Positions 45,465-55,433 of a stretch of 64,000 nucleotides of DNA are shown here, piece after piece. The translations under genes and the position numbers were made by a program. Position 1 is the first letter of the stretch. Every line of letters begins with the position of its first letter. Under the pieces are notes generated by a model. The model had not been told where the DNA came from. It saw only the letters and a list, made by a program, of their open reading frames with translations, and searched no databases. The DNA comes from Epinephelus fuscoguttatus (Eukaryota > Chordata > Actinopteri > Perciformes > Serranidae), in assembly GCF_011397635.1 (NCBI RefSeq), contig NC_064773.1, positions 20,810,449-20,874,448 on the forward strand. The letters run 5' to 3'.

Positions 45465-45530
45465 TTTATATTTTAAGTGTTTACCTTTTATTACACTTGA
45501 TTTGTTGTTGTTTACAGCTTGACGTATATT

Positions 45531-45611
<81 letters not shown>

Positions 45612-45620
45612 TAAAAAATA

Positions 45621-45671
<51 letters not shown>

Positions 45672-47772
45672 TTTATACTTGCTGTATTCATAGACCTATT
45701 TACTAATTTACTATGAATATTTTAGATCATTCTGTAAACTCCTCAGGATTGACTCTCCAGCCATCACTTACAGGGCAGGGGTTAAGCTCCACTGTCACAC
45801 CAGTACACACTCTAATCCAGTGGTTCCCAGCTGGTCCAACCACGGGGTCCAGATTTCTCCTTAGTCATTAGTTCAAGGTCCACGCAGTGAAATATATTCA
45901 GTGTCATACTTGCATTTGGCCATGTCGTCAAACTAGTTTGCTGTCTTTGTTAAGTAGCTGTTGGTTAGTCACTCTACAGCAGGAAACAACACTTCAAAAT
46001 AAAAGTTCTGTGCTGGAAATTTACTGTACTTAGTAATAAAATATGATTTTTTTTTTTTAACAAACTTGACACATTTGCAAGTCACTTGTGGTCCATTCAG
46101 ATTGAGCCCCAGGCCCACTGCTCTAATCAATACATCTTGCACTCCAAGTGTGTTGGCACATTTCTAAAGTTTCCTTTAGAATTATTTTCACTGCAAACAG
46201 TTAACCACAGCACACCTTAAGCCTGCCCTGACCCTCTGACTGGGATTCAACCTCAGCCAGTTGGCAATTAGTGGGTGGAAGCAGGCAGAAAAAACAAAAC
46301 AAAAAAAACTACAGGAAAGAAAATGTTGTCTGCCCCAAGGGCAATACCCATGTCTTTTTACCTGCTACCAGCTCACTTGCCAGGGTGGACTAGACAAAGA
46401 AAAAGACCCAAACAAACAAACACAGACAATGCAAATACTCCCACGGCAAGAGAAACTGCAGAGACACATACGAATAATCCTAAAAATGCTTCATTACAAC
46501 ATATCAAAATGCATACAGATTAAATGTTAAAAAAAACCGACATGACTAAACTTTAAAATACCTGGTGTGTTGATGTACTTTTCCTACTGACTACCAGGCC
46601 TGAAACACATTAAAACAATAAATATCACACATTCAGACTCGACAGCATAAAACAGTTCACACAGACCTACCAGTTTTTTCTGCATTTCACTGACCCAGTC
46701 TTCGCAACACACCAGCATGGAATTAGGTGTGCACCTGTCTGACTCTACCAGCTTGAACCAACATCACAGCCTGTCTTCCCCCAGCAGGTAGCCCTATATC
46801 TAATAAATGTCAGGAATTGTTGCACCTCCTTTTCTCCTCAGTGCCACCTGCCATACTGTGTATTTAGAGATTTAACCACAAATGGCAACAAAAAATGGTA
46901 GTTAGTAACATTGTTTATCAACTGGGGGTTTGACGACCTCCAGTGGTGCGTGGTGTAATTGCAGGGGGTCAGGGAAATAATAAAATATATATTTTTAAAA
47001 GGTCCTATTTTATTAAATGTAACAATCATATATTGTAATAGATTTATACAACTCTTTCTAATGGGCGGCATCTGGTTCCCGGTTCGAACTCTAGGGTGAG
47101 GGAGGGCCTCTGTGCGGAGTTTGTATGTTCTCCCAATGTCAGTGTGGGTTTACTGGGTACTCTAGCTTCCTCCCACAGTCCAAAGACATGCAGGTTAATT
47201 GATGACACTAAATTACCGGTAGGATCCCCAGTACTGCTAAAAGTATGGAGGATCCAGTACCTAAGAAAGTACTCAGTCTCCCTCTTTGTTGCCTCTGATA
47301 CGAGCTTGAAACAAAACAGGTCATCAACTTGTTGTTTTTTTTTTTTAAATTCAATTTCAGGTCGAGTTGAGCCAAGAGGAGCTGCAGCGCATCATCACTG
47401 AAGCAAAAGAGGAGCTGGGGTATGTTGGGACGAATGACACGTTACTGCATTGATCTGTTGTCAGAAAGTTAAGATGCCATTGAGCGCTCGATAGAAATAA
47501 AATATCACTGCTGAAGCTGGTTTCATGTTTCTTTGTTTATTTCTTGAGTTGTTTTTCTTCACTCTACTGAATCAGGGAGCTGGCAGCCGGGGATGAAGAG
47601 GATGATGATGAAGGTATAGCTTGCGAAGAGAATCCTGTGAGTGATACAGCGGACGGCGCTGGAGTTCCAAAAGCAGAGAAGGACGAAGGAAATGAGGAGG
47701 ACGACGAGCTGGCAGAGTACGGCCTGGATAAATATGATGAAGAGGATGCAGGTGAGTGGGGAGGTGTTTATG

Positions 47773-47808
<36 letters not shown>

Positions 47809-49550
47809 GCGTGTGCGTGCAGACTAATTCCTGCTCATTCTGTTTGACCACATCATGTGTGTCTATATAAACGTGACTGAGAGTCTTGTTCAGATTGACC
47901 CTGTATCTGCTGTTTGTCTTTAAAATAGCGACCGCCAGTCTGGGCGACAGTCTGGCTGGGCTCACAGTGTACAGCTGTAATGACGAGGATCCTTACATCA
48001 CCATCAAAGACACAGTGAGTGCCCTCAAAGATTACCTGCAGACACATTCAGTATAATCCCCCTTCAAGTAGCAACCAAAGCCTGATATCAACCACAAACG
48101 TATCGCTGTGAAATTTCAGATAAACTGAAGCACAAATTGTCACACAGGAACATCATTAAACATGAAGCATTTAGCTCCAATGCCAAGTTTTCTTTCGGTT
48201 TCCTCTCTAGGACCAATATGAGCGAGAAGACTTCCAAATCAAGCCCGGTGACAATCTCATTCTGGCAGGCCGGGCAGAAAAGGACTGCTGCAATTTGGAG
48301 ATCCATGGTAAGTATCTTCAGATGTGACAGGATGAGATGACAGAGAGGAAAATAACCTCCGTTGTTGTGATACTTTGTACTAGTTTAGAATATAAGCTAA
48401 ACGTTAAAGGGTGACTTCTGTATTTTTTAACCTGGACCCTATTGTCCAGACATTTTTGTTAAAGAGTAAGATCCTTTTTGCTTCACAGTTTATAACTCTG
48501 AGGAGGACTCTCTGTACGTTCATCATGATATTCTGCTGCCGGCCTACCCTCTGTGTGTGGAGTGGCTGAACTTTGACCCCAGCCCTGGAGAAGGACCTGG
48601 TAAGAAAAACCATTAAAGGAAATCCTGTTCCTTTTGATCCAGGCTTCAGTTTGTATCAGCTTTGCACTGCCATTCACATAGTAATGAATTTCCAGCATTA
48701 TGTTTAATTTTAGGACAGCACATTATGCACATGTCCCTGTATTGAGCCTGTGCCGCTCTGTTTGTCCGTGCTACAGGTAACTATGCTGCAGTGGGCAACA
48801 TGACTCCTCAGATAGACGTGTGGGACCTGGACGTGGTGGACTGCCTAGAGCCAGCCTTCTCCCTCGGGAGCAAAAAGGCCTCCAAGAAGAAAAAGAAGAG
48901 CAAAAAGGTACAAGCTTATTCTCACAAGCATCTATACAGTGAGGGTGGGATCTGGTAAAGCACATTAACAACACATTGCTGCCTGTTCCTGTCGATGCCA
49001 GGGAGCGGCGGCGGCAGCAGAGCCTGTCGAGGGACACACAGATGCAGTGCTGGACTTATCCTGGAACAAACTGGTCAGGTCAGAATCCTGAGACGTTTTA
49101 ACTGATCTTTGTTCCGTTTGCTGACATTTTACATTTCATGTTTGTGCACCATTACTGTGTATGTGTCGTTCTTTCACCTTAAAACAAATCCGCCTCTCTG
49201 GCTCAGAAACGTGTTGGCCAGCGGATCAGCAGATGACACGGTTATCTTGTGGGATCTGAGTCAAGGCAAACCAGCCACAACTCTGCGCAGGCACACTGAT
49301 AAGGTATTTGATGAGAGACAGAGTAACACTGTACGTAATTCACAGTGTAACTTTGATATTACGTCTTCAGAATTTGCTTCGGCTTCTGGAAAACAACGTT
49401 GTTGTTTTTTTTTATCTTTCAGGTTCAGACGTTATCATTCCACCCGTTTGAGGCACAGACTATGATATCAGGATCATATGATAAGTAAGTACAAGCTACT
49501 ATTGTCATTGTCTCTGACAGTCATGAGCCTGGCGGGGATCATGTGTTTGA

Positions 49551-49588
<38 letters not shown>

Positions 49589-50254
49589 GCAGCTTATCTT
49601 GCAAACTGCAGGAACAGTCAGCTTCATCAGGGCTTCCCACATGTTCATTTATTTATGGATGGCGGCCCACCACGATTAAAACATGTGCTGCCACATTTTG
49701 ATTTTCTGTCTTTGGAGCTAGACAGTTCCAGGGCTGGATGGAATATTGATTTTTTTTTTTTTTTTATGATATATCGATACTTTCAAGCAAGATATAGATT
49801 TAGACAACACCGCATCACATAACGCACACCAGTGTTCATCTCTCCTCTCTCACACTCCCCACACAGCTCCGCCCCTCTCACTCACTCACTCATAGTTTCT
49901 CCAGTAACACTCAGAGAGACACAGAGCTGCTCCTCTGTTTAATCTGTCTGTTAATTAGTGTACAGTGTGACATCAGCCTATATGTTGCACACGCTACATT
50001 AAATCAGTCTGTGAGGTGACTGAAGTTACCGCAGTAGCACACGTACAATACTGTGGGCCTTTTCCCCTTTAACTTTTATCTGCGTCCACTCAAGCCATGC
50101 TGCGCTGATTTGAAATGAGGACAAAAATAAAGAGTTCTGCCTGTGCTGCATTCACGGACCCACAAAAACCTCAGAATTTAGAGTGGGGACAGAGACTGAT
50201 ACACAAGAACACAGGTGGTGTTAATTGTTATTTCCCACTTTGATGTGCTGTAGC

Positions 50255-50291
<37 letters not shown>

Positions 50292-51990
50292 GATCTATCT
50301 AGTCTCCCTCTAAACTAACCTTTGTGGTTAGTTTATCGTATGAGGTGCAAAGGAATGAACAGATCATGTGAGTTTGAGACGCAAATTTTTTTTTGTCTTT
50401 TCAGGACAGTTGTTCTGTACGACTGTCGCAGTCCAGACAGCAGCAATCGGACATGGAGGTTCAGCGGTCAAGTGGAGCGTGTGACGTGGGACCACTTTTC
50501 ACCGTGCAACTTCCTGGTCGGTGCTCAAATTGTTCGAATATATTTTTAAAGGAAATAATCCATCCATGTTACTTTTAAAACTTTCACGGTTGTAAGTGAT
50601 AATTACAAGTTGGGCAAGTTCAGTGGGTGATTTGAGTTTGTGGTCTTGTTTCAGGCCAGCACAGAGGACGGATTTATCTACTGTCTGGATGCACGCTCAG
50701 ATAAACCTGTTTTCACACTGAGGGCTCATGACGGAGAAGTGTCAGGTAGGCGTGTGTGTGTGTGTGTTGTTTCTCACTTATTCCTCAACAACACTGTCAC
50801 ATTCACAGCAAAAGCTCGACCACAAGTCCTTCCTACTGGACTCAACCTTTCCATCTGGTTCCTTACTGTCTGCGTCACACCACAGATCACTGAATCATTG
50901 TCATGCATGTTGAATGGCTGTTATGCTTACAGAGGAATGTACACAGCACGTGATGACAATAGATGATCTTATAGCAAACCTGTTCTCCCCCTCGGTGAGA
51001 GTGTACAAACACTCCTTTGTCAAAGCTTTCCTTTCTACATCTGTCTGCCAATACAGCAGATGTTGTAGCTGTCAATGAAGAGTCCAGAGAGGTTTATTGT
51101 AGAACAGGGTTGGCAAACTTTGATATCAAATTGTCTGTCCCCCTGTGAAGCACTTTGTTCTGCCTCATGTCTGTCTGTGGTGCTATATAAATAAACTTGC
51201 CTCTCTGAGGAAGGATGCAATTATGGGTGAACATTGTTGGTACATACCAGAGGAACATGGGAAAACTTGTGGCTGGCTTATTTTTAGTAAATCTTTGAAA
51301 ACATTTTGGAGAGCCCAGAGAGTAGCGCTCCATCCAGCCAGCAGGGGGCCTTCCTCTTACATGTTCTCCTCCATGTAAGTGTGGGAGAGTTGTTGGGGAA
51401 ATCTTGAATACACCTGCTCCTGTGAAACCTTCATGGACGACGACATCTAAAGTTTGTCAACATTTCTGCAGGTTTGGACCTCAGCAGCCAGATTAAAGGA
51501 TGCCTGGTGACCTCATCAGCCGACAGACACGTTAAGGTTTGGGACATTTTGGGCAACAAGCCCAACCTGGTGCACTCGCGGGATATGAAAATGGTAAGAA
51601 CATGAAAATTCAACATGATCTCAGATTCTTTGTAGAGGTGTTTTGTCATGCTTCCTTTCCCTCCTGTGAACAGGGTGTGCTGTTCTGTGCGTCGTGTTGC
51701 CCTGATCAGCCCTTCGTCTACGCCTTCGGGGGACAGAAGGACGGCTTGCGGATTTGGGATATAAGTGATGTTGCAGCAGGTACGGTTTCTTTCACACTTA
51801 ACATCACACAATATGTGCTATTTAAACTGATCTTTATCTGTGAAGTCAGTTGTTAGATTAATAACGCTCGTGTTATTGTGATTGTTTGACTTTAGTGACT
51901 GAGGTGTTTGGCGGTCGAGAGCGTCTGGTGGCGAACACGGGATCACAGGCATCCAGCGCTGCAGCCACAGCAGAGATGGACGTCTCTTAG
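45033..51990 (+). CDS. pwp1: PWP1, WD-repeat protein of ribosome biogenesis and rDNA chromatin
   Basis: Nucleolar WD40 protein linked to Pol I transcription and pre-rRNA maturation. Exons: 45033-45098, 47361-47419, 47576-47751, 47929-48014, 48211-48307, 48489-48599, 48777-48907, 49002-49078, 49207-49303, 49423-49484, 50405-50516, 50655-50745, 51472-51593, 51674-51779, 51896-51990. Total 1488 nt, 495 residues (human 501), all GT-AG. Start [20 protein letters not shown] matches the family. Next comes an acidic segment ([28 protein letters not shown]), then [21 protein letters not shown] lysine-rich KKKKKSKK nuclear signal follows. WD repeats include [48 protein letters not shown] and [18 protein letters not shown]. 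The last repeat is [13 protein letters not shown]. An Ala run (GAAAAAEP) differs from human. No damage seen. Confidence 0.97.
45424..45666. repeat. cluster of (TA)n microsatellites
   Basis: Alternating TA tracts at about 45424-45458, 45545-45609 and 45624-45666, with a short (TG)n lead-in at 45531-45545. Prone to replication slippage and assembly error. Confidence 0.95.
45818..46120. mobile_element. 303-bp hAT-type MITE with exact 8-bp target duplication
   Basis: Left CAGTGGTTCCCAGCTGGTCC; inverted right CAGTGGGCCTGGGGCTCAAT. The octamer CTCTAATC is present on both sides (45810-45817 and 46121-46128). Same terminal family as 43109-44178. Confidence 0.85.
47060..47223 (+). repeat. tRNA-like short interspersed repeat, copy 2
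   Basis: GGTTCGAACTCTAGGG, GGAGTTTGTATGTTCTCCC, TCCCACAGTCCAAAGACATG, TTAATTGATGACACTAAATT. Same family as 7024-7215, with a truncated head. Confidence 0.65.
47777..47820 (+). repeat. (GT)n microsatellite
   Basis: GT repeats, the last ones alternating with GC, just after the donor of the third pwp1 coding exon. Confidence 0.95.
49485..50404. other. pwp1 intron 10 with microsatellites and hAT-like sequence
   Basis: (GT)n at about 49553-49586. From 49729 (CAGGGCTGGATGGAATATTG) to about 50060 lies a relative of the element at 31319-32171, sharing the AGATATAGATTTAGACAAC and CACACAGCTCCGCCCCTC words. A (TATC)n tract is at about 50253-50298. Confidence 0.6.
50746..51471. other. pwp1 intron 12, nothing recognised
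   Basis: Short (GT)n at its start. No open frame with splice support. Confidence 0.4.
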
Positions 51991-52025
51991 TCTCACTCTG
52001 GACGCATCGATGACTTGTAAACATG

Positions 52026-52031
52026 AATAAA
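52026..52031 (+). promoter_or_regulatory. poly(A) signal of pwp1
   Basis: AATAAA 36 bases after the pwp1 stop, the first canonical hexamer. Confidence 0.75.
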
Positions 52032-53344
52032 CTGAGCATCCCTGAAAAGACGTCAAGCTTTTATACTTGCTGCTGAAGCTGCATTCCTGAAGGATATGAA
52101 ATGTCGGCCAGAATGCAAACTTGACCGGAGCACACCTGAAAAACTTGTTGAGCTTGTCTCTCTGCGCAGGTAACAACAGCAGCCCGGCACACTTGAAGAC
52201 GTGTTAAGAAAAGACAAAGTGTTTCTCATATTAGTGAATTTTTTCATGAGTTTATTTTGGATTTTTAGGTGGAAGCAGTTCAGTATTTGAATGACTGTCT
52301 CTCTCTGATCTCTTTCAATTTGCCTGTCTTTGTACATTTACAAATGTAATATGCGACTTAAACTATTTTCACATGAATACCTGACATTGTGATATTGCAT
52401 ACCAGGGTTTCCTGGTAATAAAGAATGGTAAAATGAAATACTAAAAGACGCCTGTGTGCTCACACCTGGCAAAGGTATTGAAAAAGACTTATATTCAACA
52501 AATAAATACAGTTTATAAAATATGTATACCCTTTGTCCTTTGGAGTCTGCAACCATCATGTGGCGTACATGATAACTCTGTCTCAAATGGATTTAACGTG
52601 AGATAAAATTGACAAGTTGCAGTTAACTAAAGAGAATGGCAGATACTACACCCTCCTTTTTAGATTTCTGGTTTGTGGTGGAAATTTGGAGTCAGTTTCT
52701 CAGAGATTATGTCAATTCAAGGAGTTTAACGTGATCACATTTTGTACCTTGTCCATGTTTGTGTCAGGGTCGGCTGCAGACTGACTTGGCAGAGATGGCT
52801 GCCATCTTAATGGCACGTGGATTAATGTGTTGTGCTCTTACTGCAACTAGATGACACAAAAAAGTTTCCACAAATGAGGACAACAGGTCTAAGTTAAGCA
52901 GATTGAAGTACAAGGTGTAGGAAACCAAGAATGTGATGACACAGGGTCTCAGGAGGATATAAAGGTTGGCCTTTGAAGAGGGTGTTGCAGTATGTTACAC
53001 TGAAAGTCAAAAATCATCTTAGTGGACACATGACTTTGCCTTACATGTGCTCAGAGGCAGATCATCCTACAGGTGACATAGGCAGCTGCCTAGGGCACAA
53101 AAGGGTCCAATCCAGCCCATTAGATGTCTTCACACACTTCATATCGATGCACTTGGGAAGCCTAAGAGGTTTCACGTTTCAAGAGCAGGTGAAACGAGTA
53201 GCCTAATTAATGTTTAAATCCTGCTTCAGAAGTTTTCCATCCTGACCAGAATACAGTTCTCTGGAATAACAGTGAATACGTATCGTTGTCATGATTAAAG
53301 ATATTGAACACTGTGCAAAATATTGTCAATCAGACTTCTACCAT

Positions 53345-53815
53345 AGAAAAAGTCCCACACACAAAAAAACAATGTCATTTCAAGTGTACGCTATATTGAG
53401 AGTATTGTCACTGCTAATTGAAGCAGCAGTAGACCAGCAGCTCTAGTATTCAGCGAGCTAAAATTGCTGTTTTTCTCAATGGAGTGGTGGATTTGATGAG
53501 AGCATAGATGGCAAACTGAAGCCGTTAATGGCTTTCCAGTTGACACGAGCTGTCTGATGAAAAGGTAAAGCAATGAAAATACTCTCAATATAGCATATAG
53601 TTAAACTGATATTGATTTCTTCCGGTGGGACTTTTATGCAGGAGGCGAAAATACGTTTCGTAGCTGACCCCTCCACAGCAGTACATTAGCTTCAATGCCA
53701 GACTCCAGCCTGCTTCTTCAAACTGGGAGCGTGCCGACTGACATCTACTGTATGTAACATCTACTGACTATGGGTAAGTGTCCAATACAAACCCACTTCA
53801 AAAAAATCTTAACTG
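53345..53815. repeat. single copy of the inverted-repeat family of 14.4-16.6 kb
   Basis: Shares ACGCTATATTGAGAGTATT, GCTCTAGTATTCAGCGAGCT, TGACCCCTCCACAGCAGTAC and CAGACTCCAGCCTGCTTCTT with the cluster at 14440-16566. Ends in TTAACTGTCCCTTTT, the complement of the family's AAAGGGACAGTTAA terminus. Confidence 0.65.
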
Positions 53816-53818
53816 TCC

Positions 53819-54464
53819 CTTTTGTCTTTTAATTCTCATTTAAAACAAACCTCACGGACTGCATTTTTTCATCTGCGTAATATTGCGAAAATTAGGCCTA
53901 TCCTGACCCGAAAAGATGCAGAAAAATTGGTCCACGCTTTTGTTACCTCAAGGCTGGATTATTGTAACTCTCTATTATCAGGTAGCTCTAGTAAGTCCTT
54001 AAAAACTCTCCAGCTAATTCAGAATGCAGCAGCACGTGTACTAACAGGAACTAAGAAACGGGATCATATTTCTCCTGTTTTAGCTTCTCTGCACTGGCTC
54101 CCTGTAAAATCCAGAATTGAATTTAAAATCCTACTGTTAACTTATAAAGCTCTAAATGGTCAAGCTCCGTCATATCTTAGAGAGCTCATAGTGCCATATT
54201 ATCCCACCAGAACACTGCGCTCTGAGAACGCAGGGTTACTCATGATCCCTAAAGTCTCCAAAAGTAGATCAGGAGCCAGAGCCTTCAGCTATCAGGCTCC
54301 TCTCCTGTGGAATCATCTTCCTGCTACGGTCCGGGAGGCAGACACCGTCTCCACATTTAAGACTAGACTTAAGACTTTCCTCTTTGATAAAGCTTATAGT
54401 TAGGGCTGGCTCAGGCTTGTCCTGTACCAGCCCCTGGTTAGGCTGACTTAGGCCTAGTCTGCCG

Positions 54465-54506
<42 letters not shown>

Positions 54507-55165
54507 TCCTATTACTGCATCTTGCTAACTCGGCCATTCTGGATGTCACTAACTTGGCTTCTTCTCCGGAGCCTTTGTGCTCCACTGTCTCTCAGATTAA
54601 CTCATATCGCAGCGGTGCCTGGACAGCGTGACGTGTGTGGTTGTGCTGCTGCCGTGGTCCTGCCAGATGCCTCCTGCTGCTGCTGCCATCATTAGTCATT
54701 AGTCATACTTCTACTGTTATTATACACATATGATTATTGTCACATATGTATACTATCAGATATTAATACATACTTTCAACATATTGTACCACAGTAGCCA
54801 GAACTATAACTATAATATTATTACTTTCAATAATGTTGTTGTAAGTTACTGTCATTACCTGCATCTCTCTCTCTCTGTGTGTCTCACTGTGTCATGTGGA
54901 TTACTGTTAATTTGTTATGCTGATCTGTTCTGTACGACATCTATTGCACGTCTGTCCGTCCTGGAAGAGGGATCCCTCCTCAGTTGCTCTTCCTGAGGTT
55001 TCTACCATTTTTTCCCCCGTTAAAGGGGTTTTTTGGGGAGTTTTTCCTTATCCGCTGCGAGGGTCATAAGGACAGAGGGATGTCGTATGCTGTAAAGCCC
55101 TGTGAGGCAAATTGTGATTTGTGATAGTGGGCTTTACAAATAAAATTGAAAATTGATTGATTAAC
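53819..55165 (+). mobile_element. 5'-truncated LINE, L2/CR1-like (Maui-type) 3' end
   Basis: An open frame to the stop at 54401-54403 encodes the last ~193 residues of a reverse transcriptase protein: FFHLRNIAKIRPIL, VTSRLDYCNSLLSG, QLIQNAAARVLTGT, PVLASLHWLPVKSRIEFKI, TYKALNGQAPSYL and the end TFKTRLKTFLFDKAYS. These are typical of fish L2-group elements. The 3' UTR follows, with a (CT)n tract at 54469-54502, and the element closes with GGGCTTTACAAATAAAATTG and an ATTGATTG tail. The intact frame suggests a fairly young copy. The catalytic RT core and endonuclease are missing, so it cannot move itself. Confidence 0.85.
54469..54502 (+). repeat. (CT)n microsatellite
   Basis: About 17 CT units inside the LINE 3' UTR. 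Confidence 0.95.
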
Positions 55166-55433
55166 CTGCTTCCTCAAAAGCTTCCACTCGTGGTGGTGTG
55201 GTAAATGCACGTGATGACACTTGCAGTGTACATTATCCAGCCCTAAAAAATGAACAAAACTCTCACCTGTGTTATGATTAAATAAAGTTTTAAAATAAGA
55301 TTTTTTTAAAAAGTGACAGCTATTTTTTTTTCTTTGTATGGCTAACGGTCGTTTGAGAAGCGGAACGAAAGTGAGTGTGTCTGAGTACTACGACGGAACT
55401 TTTATCTTGGGGCACACTCGAGAATAACATAGC

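Larger units (their letters stand above)
45099..47360. other. pwp1 intron 1
   Basis: Contains three (TA)n tracts (45424-45666), a 303-bp hAT-type MITE at 45818-46120 and a second copy of the tRNA-like short repeat at 47060-47223. Nothing else recognised. Confidence 0.55.
51991..55433. other. spacer between pwp1 and mrpl42
   Basis: From 52040 to 53340 there is no recognisable gene or repeat. An inverted-repeat family copy follows at 53345-53815, directly abutting a truncated LINE at 53819-55165. The mrpl42 promoter should lie in 55200-55433. Confidence 0.5.

Noticed and set aside
45377-45706. 109-codon frame with long Tyr-Ile runs
   Set aside because: It is the translation of (TA)n microsatellites.
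47777-47820. (GT)n tract as possible Z-DNA regulatory element
   Set aside because: Dinucleotide tracts like this are common in fish introns; nothing here distinguishes a functional role.
54504-54996. Small frames downstream of the LINE frame
   Set aside because: They lie in the LINE 3' UTR.
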